Below, one piece after another: positions 54,331 through 64,000 of a stretch of DNA of 64,000 bases. The first letter of the stretch is position 1. Each line of letters starts with the position of its first letter. Source of the DNA: Anaerotruncus sp. (GTDB taxonomy: Bacteria; Bacillota; Clostridia; Oscillospirales; Acutalibacteraceae); NCBI GenBank assembly GCA_022009795.1, contig CP091724.1, positions 1,587,501-1,651,500 of the forward strand, written 5' to 3'. The position numbers and the translations under genes were made by a program. A model generated the notes under the pieces. It did not search any database. It had not been told where the DNA came from and saw nothing but the letters and a program-made list of their open reading frames with translations.

Positions 54331-56651
54331 TTAATTTTTCGCTTCCGAAAAATGCTTTTTGCTATGCGCACGCTTTCCATGGCGTCTTTTGCATACCAAT
54401 CTGCATTTATCATTTTAGCATATGATTTTGTGAGCACCGCACCGCCCACAAAGATTTTTGCATCTGTGTGCTCGTGCAGCAGCTGAATTGTTTTTTCCAT
54501 TGCCGGCACGGTTGTTGTCATCAGCGCGGAAAGCCCCACAAGCTTAACATTGTTTTCGATAACGCAGTTAAGAACATCCTCCTCGGGCACATCCTTGCCA
54601 AGGTCGATAACATCAAAGCCGTAGTTTGAAAGCAGCACCTTAACGATGTTTTTGCCTATATCGTGTATATCGCCGTGAACGGTGGCAATCACGATTTTGT
54701 TGCCGCTTTTTTTCGCTTGCTCCGCTTAAAATCAGCTTTTCTTTGATAACATCAAAGGCGGCTTTTGCGCTGTCTGCGCTCATAAGCAGCTGCGGCAAAA
54801 AGATTTTGTTTGCCTCAAAGCCGGCGCCAACCTCATCAAGAGCCGGAATTATATGCTCGTTAATAACGGTTAATGAATCGTTGCTTTCAAGCAGCTTTGC
54901 GGCGCAGGCGGCAGCCTCCTCTTTCATTCCTTTAACTATTGCCGTGTGCAGCGTTAAAAGAGACTCTGCCTTAGGCGCTTCCGAAACCGTAACGCTTTCA
55001 ATATATTCGCTGCAATTATCGTCAAGCCCCGCAAGCGCATTGAATGAATAATATGCATTCATCATTGATTGCGATTTGGGGTTTATAATTCCGGCGGAAA
55101 GTCCGCTTTGCAGGGCAAGGGTAAAAGAAAGCCGTGTTGATGGCGTCTCTTTTCGGCAAGCCGAAGGAAATGTTTGAAACGCCCAAAACGGTGTTAACGC
55201 CAAGCTCCTCACGAATGTATTTAACGGCTTTAAGCGTTTCGGCGCCGTTCATTTTTATCCGTGCTTATGGTCATCGTTAATGCGTCAACTATTAAATCTT
55301 TTTTGTCTATTCCGTATTCCGCCGCCGTTTTTATGATTTTTTCGGCAATGTCAATTCTGCCCTGTGCCGTTTCCGGAATTCCGTTTTCATCAAGGCAAAG
55401 GCAAACCACCACGCTGCCGTATTTTTTGGCAAGCGGAAAAACCTCTTTCATGTTTTTCTCTTTGCCGTTTACGGAATTGAGCATCGGCTTGCCGTTGTAA
55501 ATCCTGAGCGCGCGCTCAAGTGCGGCAATGTTTGTTGTGTCTATCTGCAATGGGGTGGAAAGCACGCTTTGCAGGCTTGAAACCGCCTGCTCCATCATTG
55601 CTTTTTCGTCTATTTCGGGCAGGCCCACATTAACATCAAGCACCTGTGCGCCCGCGTCTCTTTGCGCGATGCCCTCTTTGATAATATAGTCTATGTCGTT
55701 TCGCCGCAGCGCTTCTTTAAATAATTTTTTGCCCGTGGGGTTGATTCGCTCGCCTATAACAATGGGTTTTACTCCCAAATCCACCGTTTCGCTGTAGGAA
55801 GAAACTCTTGAAAAGCTCTTTTTTTCGGGCACGCTTGCCGGAATTTCCCTGCAGCGCTCAATCATTTGCCTGATATGCTCCGGCGTTGTGCCGCAGCAGC
55901 CGCCGAGGAATGAAACCCCTATGTGTGCCGCTTTTTCCATATCGTCTGCAAATTCCTTGGGCGTAACGTTAAACACGGTTTGCCCGTTTACGCTTTCGGG
56001 CAGCCCCGCATTCGGCTGCAAAATTATCGGCAGCTCGGTGTGGCGGCGTATTTCTTCAACAAACGGCAGCATTTGCTTTGGGCCGAGTCCGCAGTTAAAG
56101 CCTATTGCGTCAATGCCAAGCCCCTCCAGCATCGTAACGGCGGTTTTGATGTCCGCGCCCGTCAGCAGGCGGCCTTTTTCATCAAAAATCATCGTCACAT
56201 AAATCGGCAAATCGCAGTTTTCCTTTGCTGCAAGCACCGCCGCTTTGATTTCATAAGTGTCGCTCATTGTTTCAATAAGCACTGCGTCGGCGCCGTCCTT
56301 GCCGGCTCTGATCATTTGCGCAAAAATTTCAATTGCATCGTCAAAATCAAGGTCGCCCATCGGCTTTAAGAGCTTGCCCGTAGGCCCAATGTCAAGCAGC
56401 ACCTTTTTGCCAACGCTTTTTGCAAGGCGCACCCCGGCTTTTATAAGCTCTGCATAATTATCAAATTTAAGGCTGTTTGCGCCGAATGTGTTTGTTGTGA
56501 TGTATTCGCTGCCGGCTTCTGCATATCCTTTGTGCACGGCAAGCACGGTTTCCGGGCTGCTTATATTGAGCAGCTCGGGCAGCTCGCCTGCCTTTAAGCC
56601 TGCGCTTTGCAGCATTGTTCCCATGCTGCCGTCAAAAAATTTAATGTTCAT
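54331..56651 (-). CDS. metH: Cobalamin-dependent methionine synthase (short form, frameshifted)
   Basis: Transfers methyl from methyl-THF via cobalamin to homocysteine. Seen in order: homocysteine domain (FDGSMGTMLQSAGLKAGELP, NTFGANSLKF, zinc site SFLGGCCGTTPEHI), pterin-binding domain (VIGERINPTGKKLF, GAQVLDVNVGLPEID, LQIDTT), B12 cap helices, and B12 domain with DxHxxG in HGDIHDIGKNIVKVLLSNYG. The reactivation domain is absent and supplied by the next gene. Five run errors are repaired to 771 residues, ending SIFGSEN. Lies between the B12-capture candidates and metF. Confidence 0.95.
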
Positions 56652-56678
56652 AATGCCCTCTTTAGCTTGGTGGCTGTG

Positions 56679-57231
56679 TTATTCTATGCCTGCAAATGCC
56701 GTAACGGATTTTTGTGGGTATCATTTGAAAGCTGTCTGTAAGCGTTATTCCGCACCGCTTTGTTATATCAACAAGCTCAAATATTTTTTTCTGCTCCGAT
56801 ATATCCAAATCAAAATATCCCGGCGAATATCTTTGCCTTGTTTTAACATTGTTTTCGCGCTCTATTTCGGCCTGTAAGCCGTCGCAAACCTCTTCAATAT
56901 ATGCCGCAAGCACCGCCTGCGTGATAACAAGCTTTGCGCCCTCGCTTGAATGAAGCCTCAAAAGCATATCGCCCGGCGTTCCCAGCGTTGCCGCCATAAT
57001 CGCCACACGCTTGCAGCCTGCAAGGTTTTGCGCCAGGCGGCGGCTTTTAAATTCCGTTTCGCAAACGGTCAGTGCGTCTTCGGAAACGGAGCAGTCGAAA
57101 ATTCTGTAAATGCTTTTCGGCGTGCAGCTTCGCTGCGCCTCGGCAATGATTTCGTCTATCAGCGAATTTAAAGCTTCGTCTTGCACGGTGCTTCGGGTAA
57201 GCAGGTAGCGCAAAATCTCTTTTTTATCCAT
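56679..57231 (-). CDS. Stand-alone MetH reactivation-domain protein
   Basis: 183 residues after one repair (A5 to A4 near 56708, giving FQMIPTKSVTAFAGIE). Seen: RSCTPKSIYRIF, an Ala/Gly-rich core VAIMAATLGTPGDMLLR, and RYSPGYFDLDISEQKKIFEL, which matches the SAM-binding RxSPGY of the methionine synthase activation domain. The MetH here lacks that domain, so a split enzyme is likely. Its start overlaps the metF stop by 8 bp. Confidence 0.85.
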
Positions 57232-58100
57232 AAATTATCTCCGAAAGCCCCGCGGCAATTGCTCCTGCCACATCGGGCTTGTTCATTGTGTAAATATGAA
57301 TGTTGTTTTGGCCGTTTGCCATCAAATCAATTATCTGCTCCGTGGCATAAACAATACCTGCCTGCTTCATTGCTGCGGGATTGTCGCCGAAGCGCTCCAC
57401 GATTTTTTTGGAATTTTTTTCGGAAATGCGCAGCCGGAAAGCTCAACGCTGCGTTTAATTTGGTTTGCGTTTGTTATGGGCATAATGCCCGCGATAATCG
57501 GCACATTTATGCCTTTTTATAAGGCAGTTTTTCCTTAAAGCGCATGAAAACATCATTGTCAAAAAAACATTTGCGTTGTTAAAAAAATCAACGCCGCACT
57601 CAACCTTTTTCTTTAAGGTGGTTTATATCTTCAACTCTGTTTGCGCTTTCGGGGTGAATTTCGGGATAGCATGCGGCGCCCACGCAAAAATCGCCGTTGC
57701 TTTTGATTTCGCTCACAAGCTCGCTTGCGTGGTGAAAATGTTGGTTGCTCGGAAATTCAAAGCCGTCCGGAATGTCTCCTCTTAGAGCAAGAATGTTTTC
57801 AATTTCTGCCGCCTTCCATTCGTTTAAAAACATCGTTAATTTTTATCTTTGGTGGAGGTAAGGCAGGTGAGGTGTGAAAGCGGAGTGATTCCGTTTTTCT
57901 TTAATTGCCTGCGCAATTTCGGTTGTGAAGCCCGTGCGTGTGCCTGCCGCACCGTAAGTAACGCTCATAAAAGCGGGCTTGCTTTTTGCCATTTCGGCAA
58001 TAACTGCCTTTGTGCTTTCTATTTTGCTCCATTCCTTGGGCGGAAAAACCTCAAATGAAACCGTAACACGGTTGTTTTTTAAAATATCCGCAATTTTCAT
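57224..58100 (-). CDS. metF: 5,10-methylenetetrahydrofolate reductase (frameshifted)
   Basis: Makes methyl-THF, the MetH methyl donor. Seen: VTVSFEVFPPKEWSKIESTK (catalytic Glu), MSVTYGAAGTRTGFT, HLTCLTSTKDKINDVL, ILALRGDIPDGFEF, FCVGAACYPEIHPES, then the flavin barrel end MFFDNDVFYRF, VPIIAGIMPI and a stop at 57224 after LSEIIYG. Several run errors. First gene of the metF-activation-metH operon. Confidence 0.93.
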
Positions 58101-58175
58101 ATTTTCACCTCATATAGTTTGTTTACTTATACAGTTTATCAAAATATGTTTGTGTTTTTCAATAAAAAGTGTTAT

Positions 58176-58235
58176 AAAAAAACAGCCGGGATATGCATTT
58201 TTTTGCCGCAAAAAGGCGGCGTTGCATATCTCGGC
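58176..58235 (-). terminator. Terminator of the bile salt hydrolase gene
   Basis: 13-bp stem (58185-58197 with 58223-58235, one mismatch) with an inner GC hairpin, then TTTTTTT on the minus strand. Confidence 0.75.
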
Positions 58236-58267
58236 TTCATTGTTGCATTCTGCTTTTCGGCGCATTG

Positions 58268-59242
58268 TCAGTTTTGGCGCCTGATTTCGCCTTTTGAAAT
58301 CATCGGGTATTTTATAAGCTCGGCGGAGTTTAAATCCTCGCGGTTCATATCAACTGCCGTGATTTGGCTGTTTTCATAGGCAGTGTAATAATAAATTCCC
58401 GCGTCCGCGCTGCAGCAGGATGTGTAAATCGTGATTTCATATTTTCCCTTTTCAACCTCGCAGCAGCCCCTTTGCTGATCCACGCTGCCGAGAATGTGGA
58501 AAAATTGATTAACGCTTTCCCGCTCGCCGCATTCGGAAACGGAATGTGCCCTTGTGAATGCCGCGCGAACAAAGCGCGATTGCGAAGATAAATCGCCCGG
58601 AAGCCCAAGCGCACCCATTCCGCGGCTGTATGCCGCAAGCGGCACATCGGGTGCAAAGGTGTTTTCGGGTTGGCTCGGCGAAAGGGAAATGTAGTTGCTT
58701 AAATTCTGCATCTGCATGTCAAACGGCGGATTGTTTGTGAGCACCCCGGCAGGGTTGTTATAAATATGAAGCCCTGTTGCCGTTGATTCCGCCACTATTG
58801 CCTCGTTTTTATCAGCAATTATCCAGTGCAGGCTTGCGGCAGGCATGGCGGCGCTGAACGGCGTGCCCACAAGATTTATGCGCTCAAGCTTTTTGCGTGC
58901 CTCGCAAACGGTGGCGCAGCCGCTTAAAATCCAAGGTATAAATTCAAATTGCGCCACATTTTGCACGCCCTCTTTCGGCTCTGCGTATTTTGCGTTGCCA
59001 ACGAAATTAAGCCCCGCCATGCAAAGCCCCTTTTCATTCATTGCATCGTAATAAAGCGGATAATTATTTGCCACATGAGCCATTCCTATTATGGCATAAT
59101 GGCTTTTGCATATGCCCGTGTGGCGAAATTCAAACGGAAAATTGCGCGGCGCAACGGTTATTTCTTCACCGTATGAAAATTCGTAATCCAGCGTTCTGCC
59201 GAAATAAAAGCCGTTTGTTTTGTATGTTGCGGCGGTGCACAT
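58268..59242 (-). CDS. bsh: Choloylglycine/bile salt hydrolase family enzyme
   Basis: N-terminal-nucleophile amidase, intact 324 residues. Seen: Cys2 after the start Met (nucleophile), FGRTLDYE with Arg16 and Asp19, AGLNFVG with Asn79, VLTNNPPFD with the second Asn, and SQSRFVRAAF with the conserved Arg. These match the bile salt hydrolase set rather than penicillin V acylases. It would release amino acids from conjugated bile salts, supporting a gut origin. AAGGAGAT precedes the start. Substrate preference untested. Confidence 0.9.
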   Translation of the reverse strand: MCTAATYKTNGFYFGRTLDYEFSYGEEITVAPRNFPFEFRHTGICKSHYAIIGMAHVANNYPLYYDAMNEKGLCMAGLNFVGNAKYAEPKEGVQNVAQFEFIPWILSGCATVCEARKKLERINLVGTPFSAAMPAASLHWIIADKNEAIVAESTATGLHIYNNPAGVLTNNPPFDMQMQNLSNYISLSPSQPENTFAPDVPLAAYSRGMGALGLPGDLSSQSRFVRAAFTRAHSVSECGERESVNQFFHILGSVDQQRGCCEVEKGKYEITIYTSCCSADAGIYYYTAYENSQITAVDMNREDLNSAELIKYPMISKGEIRRQN

Positions 59243-59361
59243 AAGCCTGATCTCCTTTGTGTTTTTTGAGATTTGATTTTGTTTGTGTTATACGAAAAGT
59301 ATGCCCAAAGCAGCGGCACACATTTGCCGATTAAATGTTTTTTGCTTTTTTGCGTGCAGGC

Positions 59362-59735
59362 GATAAAAAACAGCGTTTCCGAAACAGAAACGCTGTTGAA
59401 AAGATAAGCCGATTATCTCTTGGAGAACTGTCGGAGCGTTAAGAAAACAGTCCTGTGGACTGTTTTTAGCTTCGACCGCAACAGCTATGCTGTGAGGATC
59501 CGCAGTGTAGATGATAAAAAACAGCGTTTCCGAAACAGAAACGCTGTTGAAAAGATAAGCTGATTATCTCTTTGAGAACTGTCGGAGCGTTAAGAAAACA
59601 GTCCTGTGGACTGTTTTTAGCTTCGACCGCAACAGCTATGCTGTGAGGACCCGCAGTGTAAATGATAAAAAACAGCGTTTCCGAAACAGAAACGCTGTTG
59701 AAAAGATAAGCTGATTATCTCTTGGAGAACTGCGG
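59362..59735. repeat. 151-bp tandem repeat including the rpsI end and terminator
   Basis: Two full units (59362-59512 and 59513-59663) and a third partial one from 59664 that runs into rpsI. Period exactly 151 bp, only a few substitutions between units. Each unit carries an AACAGCGTTTC-type hairpin with T-tract, a copy of the last rpsI codons (QFSKR-stop), and a second hairpin (AAAACAGTCC/GGACTGTTTT). Confidence 0.9.
59664..59698 (-). terminator. Terminator of rplM-rpsI
   Basis: On the minus strand AACAGCGTTTC, a 7-nt loop, GAAACGCTGTT then a T-run; copied twice more in the 151-bp repeat. Confidence 0.85.
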
Positions 59736-60113
59736 TGCGCGACGAGCGGCTTTGAGACCGTATTTCTTTCTTTCCTTCATTCTCGGGTCACGAGTGAGGA
59801 GGCCTGCCTTCTTGAGGATCGGGCGAAGAGATGCATCATATTGAAGAAGTGCTCTTGCGATACCGTGGCGGATTGCGCCTGCCTGGCCGGATACGCCGCC
59901 GCCGTTTACACGGCAAACGATATCAAACTTCTCTTTTGTGTTTGTAAGAACAAGAGGCTGATTTACGATGAGCTTAAGAGTGTCAAGGCCGAAATAATCG
60001 TCTATATCTCTGTCGTTGATCGTAACTTTGCCGGTGCCGGCATAAACACGAACTCTTGCTACGGATTCTTTTCTTCTGCCTGTGCCGTAGAAATATGGAT
60101 TTGATTCGTACAT
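59715..60113 (-). CDS. rpsI: 30S ribosomal protein S9
   Basis: Intact 132 residues: [60 protein letters not shown] and the conserved terminal FSKR whose last Arg reaches the P-site tRNA. Follows rplM by 16 bp. Confidence 0.98.
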   Translation of the reverse strand: MYESNPYFYGTGRRKESVARVRVYAGTGKVTINDRDIDDYFGLDTLKLIVNQPLVLTNTKEKFDIVCRVNGGGVSGQAGAIRHGIARALLQYDASLRPILKKAGLLTRDPRMKERKKYGLKAARRAPQFSKR

Positions 60114-60129
60114 AATCTCTTAACCTCCC

Positions 60130-60558
60130 TTAGAATTCCCAAGCGGTGGGCTGCTGAGCCTCGTGCTTATGGTCTGCGTTCTTATAAATGCGGCATCTTG
60201 TGAGCTGCTTTCTGCCCTGAGTTGTTGCGGGGATCATGCCCTTAACTGCAAGCTCCATTGCAAAATCGCTCTTTTCTTTCATAAGAGTGCCGTATTTAAC
60301 CTCTTTAAGGTTGCCGATATAGCCTGTGTGATGCTGATAAAGCTTCTTTGTGAGCTTATTGCCTGTAAGAACAGCTTGATCTGTGTTGATGATTATAACA
60401 AAATCGCCGCAGTCAACGCTGGGTGTGAAGATGGCTTTGTGCTTGCCTCTGAGAAGAGTAGCTGCTTCTGCCGCAACTCTGCCGAGCGGCTTGCCTGCTG
60501 CATCAATAACATACCATTTGCGCTCGATTTCGTCAGCCTTTGGCATAAATGTTGACAT
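60130..60558 (-). CDS. rplM: 50S ribosomal protein L13
   Basis: Intact 142 residues: KWYVIDAAGKPLGRVAAEAA, LRGKHKAIFTPSVDCGDFVI, TGNKLTKKLYQHHTGYIG and MIPATTQGRKQLTRCRIY. Start at ATG 60556-60558, with GGAGGAAAG 5-12 nt ahead; the five upstream codons in frame lack a start signal. Confidence 0.97.
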   Translation of the reverse strand: MSTFMPKADEIERKWYVIDAAGKPLGRVAAEAATLLRGKHKAIFTPSVDCGDFVIIINTDQAVLTGNKLTKKLYQHHTGYIGNLKEVKYGTLMKEKSDFAMELAVKGMIPATTQGRKQLTRCRIYKNADHKHEAQQPTAWEF

Positions 60559-60604
60559 TATACTTTCCTCCAAATCAAATTATTGTTTTTCAACTTGCTG
60601 CATA

Positions 60605-60633
60605 ATAATAGCACAGGCGGCAAAATAAGTCAA
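60605..60633 (-). promoter_or_regulatory. Promoter of rplM-rpsI
   Basis: TTGACT (60628-60633), 17-bp spacer, TATTAT (60605-60610). Short leader of about 45 nt. Confidence 0.75.
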
Positions 60634-60789
60634 CAGTTAATTTAAAAAAATCGGCGCTTGCTCGCATATACTTGCTTTTTCTCGCTTTTTCATATCAATT
60701 GCTCACTTTTAATTTATGGCTTTTTGCTGCAACGGCTCTGCGTTGCGGCAATAATTGCCCCAAACGCTTGCCTGTGCGGCGGGCAAAGT

Positions 60790-60836
60790 AAAAGGCACGC
60801 CGGTTGTTCGCAGCTGAATGCGCCCGGTGTGCCCTT
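60790..60836 (-). terminator. Terminator of the lipoprotein-like gene
   Basis: Long stem (60790-60803 with 60823-60836) rich in GC and ending in TTTT on the minus strand. Confidence 0.65.
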
Positions 60837-60846
60837 TGAATTTTAT

Positions 60847-61798
60847 TTAAGCCGCTATGCCCTGCCATATAGGCATATGCGGGAGAGGAATCGGTTGTGG
60901 TGTTGTCAACATACCATGTGTGGCCGATTTGAACAACGTTCACATCAAATGCCGCAACAACGGTGCCGTCATCAAGAGTGCATTCGATCGAAACGGTTTT
61001 TGCAGCCGAAATATCGCCTGCCGAAACGCCGTAGCTTTCAAGCTTGGCGGCATCTATGGTTGCTTTGTAAGCGTCCAAATCCTCAACATCCTTTTCGGAT
61101 TTTGCCGAGGTGGTAATTTTGTAATCCTTGCCGAACTCGGTTTGATAAAGGCCGGTTGTTTCCTCCTGAATAACGGTTTTGCCGTCTGCGCCGAAAGTTT
61201 TTTCCGTGCCGGTAACGGCGTTGCCGAAGGTGGTTACATTCGATTCAAAAGCGGTGAACATAACTTCGTCGCTCATATAATCGTCGCCGAAAATCGCCTT
61301 GCGTGTTTCAACAAGCTTTGCAAAGTAATTTTTGTAAATGCTGTCATAATCGTCCCAGCCGTAGGTTTTTACAAGCTCAACATAGTAGGGATACATTTCA
61401 TCCGCAAGCTTACCGGAAAGTGTGCCGTCGTCGTTTGAAGTGGCGTCGGATTTATACTTGTCGGTATCGTAGCCGTTCTTTTTAAGCTCTTTAAACTCTT
61501 TGCTGTCCATATCCTGCGAATAGCCGGGATAGATGATGGGATACATATAGTTTTTGCGAATGAAATCGCCGTATTTATCGCTTTTTGAAGAAAGCGTGTA
61601 GGTGTAGGCATTATAGCCGTCGCCCTTTTGAACAATTGTGTCCGCATAACTTACGGCAAGCTTTTCCTCGTCAAACGCAATGTATTTTTTTGCTTAACGG
61701 CAAAAAAATCGTTGTGCAGGCAAGAAGTGCTGCCACAAGCAGAAATGCCACAAGCGCATAAAGCTTGTAATTAAAGGTTTTTTTCCTTTTTTAGCCAT
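60847..61798 (-). CDS. Hypothetical exported or lipoprotein-like protein (frameshifted)
   Basis: Restored 315 residues: basic start MAKKGKTFNYK, hydrophobic segment LYALVAFLLVAALLACTTIF with a possible lipobox LLAC, then a soluble domain without recognised motifs (SYADTIVQKGDGYNAYTYTL, YPYYVELVKTYGWDDYDSIY), ending VVQIGHTWYVDNTTTDSSPA and GIAA. Repairs: A7 to A5, A7 to A6, G3 to G2. GGGAGG precedes the start. It follows the GPH symporter by 14 bp, so it may be a surface partner in carbohydrate use (inference). Confidence 0.6.
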
Positions 61799-61812
61799 AT
61801 CTACAACCTCCC

Positions 61813-63329
61813 TTATTCTGCCTGTGCCTGAGCTTCGTCGGCATCCTGTGCCTCTGCGGCTGCCGCGGCAGCTCTGCGCTCTTTAAGGGCTTCGGTTATC
61901 ATTTCTTTCTTTTTGCCCACATTATCGTAGAAGAAAATCGGCACTGCCTGAAGCAATACGAAGATTGCGGGAATGATTGTGTAAATCATAAGCAGGCGGT
62001 TAAGGGTGGTGTCGCCCTGCTGAGCCGCGGAAAGGTATGCAACGTTCGGATCCTGCGAAATTTGGTATTTAGACCAATTATAAAGCAGCCACGGGCCGAG
62101 TCCCTTTGTGAATGCGGAAGCAACCTTTGAGAAAAGGCCGTAGCCTGCGTATGCAATGCCGTCCTGCCTTTTGCCGGTTTTGTATTCGATTTCGTCAACA
62201 CAGTCCGCAATCATGATGTTGGGGGTTGTGTTTGTGTTGCCGTGCTGAATTCCGCAGAAGAAGTTGATGATGAGGAACGGAATCACAAGCGCGCTGTTAA
62301 AGCCTACGGAGCGCGAAACTATGTAAAGAATAGCAAGTGAGGATGCGCCGTAAATGCAGAATAAAATAAAGGTTTTCTTTGTGGAAAATTTCTTAAGCAC
62401 AAAGTTAACAAGCAGCGTGCCCACAGCCGTGCCTATGCCCATGGGAAGCAAAAGCGCAAGCTTTAAATCCTTTGAGCCGAGCAGATAAATGGCAATGTAA
62501 AGCGAAACGGTGCCGTAAACGCCTCTGCCGAAGCCGCAAAGCTTTGTGAGCGAAACCATAAGCAGGTTTTTGTTGCCGAAAACAACCTTGATTGAATCCT
62601 TAATGCTAACCTTTTCCTGAGTAAAGGGAACACGCTCTTTGTTGTTTACAAAGAAAATCATAACGAAAAGAATAAGGCCGAGTGCGCAAACTGCGGTTGA
62701 AATGATAAGGTCAACACCCTGACCCTCTGCATTCTTGTATTGCTGTTTGCCCATAACGGCTTTCATTATGATGCCTACTACCATAACAACTACCATGCCG
62801 CCCGATTGACCCACGGAGCGCAGGAAAGATGCAATGGAAATTGCCGTTGAACGCTCGCTCGGATTTGGCGAGCAAAGAGAACCGAAGCAGTTTGAGGGGC
62901 TTTCAACCGCGCAGGAAACGGCGGTATAAAGGCTGTAAACCACAAACATCCAAATAATTGCAAGAGTTTGATTATTTGTGTTCGGCGCCACGAAAACAAG
63001 AATGGCAACTATTGCAAGCGGCACAACGCCGAAGCCTACCCAGGGCTTAACCTTGCCGAATTTTGTTCTTGTTCTGTCTACCAAATAGCCGATAACAAGC
63101 TCGCAGATAGCACCCACGAAGCCTGCAACAAGGAAAACGGTTGAAATCGCGTTGCTCATAACGGTGCTGTCAAAGCCTTTTTCCTTTAAAAAGCGAAGTC
63201 CGCAAAGAAGGTGGCGGTGTAATCCGGCATCCAGCCCGTAAGCAAAGCCACGCCGAATAAGCCGATACCGAAGGTGATTATCTCCGAGAACTTCATGTAC
63301 TTTTTTTGCTGTCCTTTTTCTTCAGACAT
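61813..63329 (-). CDS. GPH-family (MFS) sugar:cation symporter (frameshifted at 5' end)
   Basis: About 504 residues with 12 predicted hydrophobic helices. Seen: FGIGLFGVALLTGWMPDYTA, GYLVDRTRTKFGKVKPWVGF (the D-R-T-x-x-x-G loop of glycoside-pentoside-hexuronide transporters) and PNIMIADCVDEIEYKTGKRQ (second conserved loop). The C-terminal tail is Ala/Glu-rich. One break near 63195: the T5 could be T3 (FALKEKGF). Start ATG 63327-63329 behind AAGGAG. Substrate unknown; galT starts nearby on the other strand. Confidence 0.88.
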
Positions 63330-63581
63330 AAAAAGTCTCCTTCCCATTGTTGCGTAAACGCACTACGCAACATAATTAAAAAGCGATAATAAATTATCGC
63401 TCAAAAAAATATTTCACTCAATTTTTAACAAAAGATTTAACAAAAGTGCAACTTATTTTTTTATGTTTTTTTAAGCTTAAATTTGATAATTATTTTTACG
63501 CGATTTAATGCCGATTTTAATATTGCTTGGTATTTGTGTTTTGATTTGGAAAAATGTGAACGCTCGCCCGCCATAAATTTC

Positions 63582-63610
63582 TTGCCACGGGCATTAAAGT
63601 GTGCTACAAT
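63582..63610 (+). promoter_or_regulatory. Promoter of galT
   Basis: TTGCCA (63582-63587), 17-bp spacer, TACAAT (63605-63610). Confidence 0.65.
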
Positions 63611-63667
63611 AAAAAACCGAAACGATGATATATATAATGTATATAGTATATATGGGGAGATTGTTTT

Positions 63668-64000
63668 ATGGATGTTTTTTTGAAGCGATAACGGCGCTTG
63701 CGGATTATGCCGTTCGCACCGGCCTTATTGAAGAGAACGACAGAGTTTATTCCGTAAACAGCCTGCTTGAGGCGCTGCACCTTGATTCCTATGAGGAGCG
63801 CGAGGTTGCCGGCGAGCCGGAGCTTGTTGAAATTTTAAACGCAATTCTTGATTATGCCTGCAAAAACGGGCTTTGCGAGGATTCCGTTGTTTACCGCGAT
63901 TTGTTTGACACCAAAATTATGGGTTTGCTCACTCCGCGCCCGTCTTGGGTTATAGATAAATTTGAATCGATTTATGCCGAAAGCCCCAAGGCCGCCACGG
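63668..64000 (+). CDS. galT: Galactose-1-phosphate uridylyltransferase, type 2 (partial, cut by window edge)
   Basis: Leloir pathway enzyme converting galactose-1-phosphate and UDP-glucose. Seen: MDVFEAITALADYAVRTGLI, SVNSLLEALHLDSYEE, LNAILDYACKNGLCEDSVVY and RDLFDTKIMGLLTPRPSWVI, the N-terminal signature of the Firmicute GalT2 family; the catalytic part lies beyond the window. A T7 in codons 3-5 should be T5. GGGGAGA precedes the ATG. Confidence 0.9.

Noticed and set aside
59480..59500. Cloning-vector contamination because of AACAGCTATG and GGATCC
   Set aside because: The similarity to a common primer site is only 10 bp and the sequence is part of a larger natural repeat containing rpsI codons.
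59362..59735. A CRISPR array
   Set aside because: Units are 151 bp and directly tandem, without spacers, and contain a copy of the rpsI end. No cas genes are in the window.

Overview
This 64 kb window comes from a Clostridia chromosome, most likely a gut Oscillospirales/Ruminococcaceae-type bacterium. That reading rests on gene content: Jag/YidC/YidD/RnpA/RpmH block, DnaA/DnaN/RecF/RemB-like/GyrB/GyrA block, pyruvate phosphate dikinase, FMN and cobalamin riboswitches, bile salt hydrolase, type-2 GalT and an SPxTG sorting signal. No rRNA, tRNA, CRISPR array, prophage or transposase gene was recognised.

Layout. 0-1 kb: an AT-rich aminoglycoside phosphotransferase-like gene. 1-8 kb: glmU, ppdK and a Ktr-type potassium uptake pair. 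8-12.4 kb: three family-2 glycosyltransferases plus glf (galactofuranose-type surface polysaccharide). 12.6-27 kb: galK, serS, parB, a NERD-domain gene, parA, a noncoding stretch with parS sites, noc, rsmG, mnmG, mnmE, jag, yidC, yidD, rnpA, rpmH. 27-32.7 kb: nucleosidase, XRE regulator, a histidine-phosphatase-like protein without its catalytic motif, MgtC, an LCP ligase, and a 309-bp MITE-like element. 32.7-41.8 kb: gyrA, gyrB, remB-like, recF, yaaA, dnaN, dnaA. 42-45.5 kb: a degenerate LCP-like gene and folE-folP-folB-folK. 46-52 kb: acyltransferase, fba, FMN-riboswitch-controlled ribU, and a Zn/Cd efflux ATPase with an ArsR-type sensor. 52-58 kb: a vitamin B12/methionine region. 58-64 kb: bile salt hydrolase, a 151-bp tandem repeat, rpsI, rplM, a lipoprotein-like protein, a GPH sugar symporter and the start of galT.

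Most interesting biology: a cobalamin riboswitch controls a secreted, probably sortase-anchored alpha/alpha-toroid protein. Divergent from it is a membrane-anchored protein ending in a DUF4430 (transcobalamin C-terminal-like) domain. Human intrinsic factor and transcobalamin combine exactly these two folds in one chain. The next genes are metH, its reactivation-domain partner and metF, so the region looks like corrinoid capture joined to corrinoid-dependent methionine synthesis.

Data quality: about 35 genes, including rpmH, dnaA, dnaN, gyrA and gyrB, are frameshifted in this sequence, nearly always by a lengthened homopolymer (4 read as 5, 5 as 7, 6 as 7). Restoring the runs rebuilds family-typical proteins whose corrected lengths are multiples of three. 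I treat these as intact genes carrying sequence errors and give the restored spans; lengths described as restored are my inference. A second biological theme is replication start: DnaA has a divergent DNA-recognition motif, and the 9-mer TTTTCAACA clusters in the dnaA-dnaN gap and beside the parS sites.
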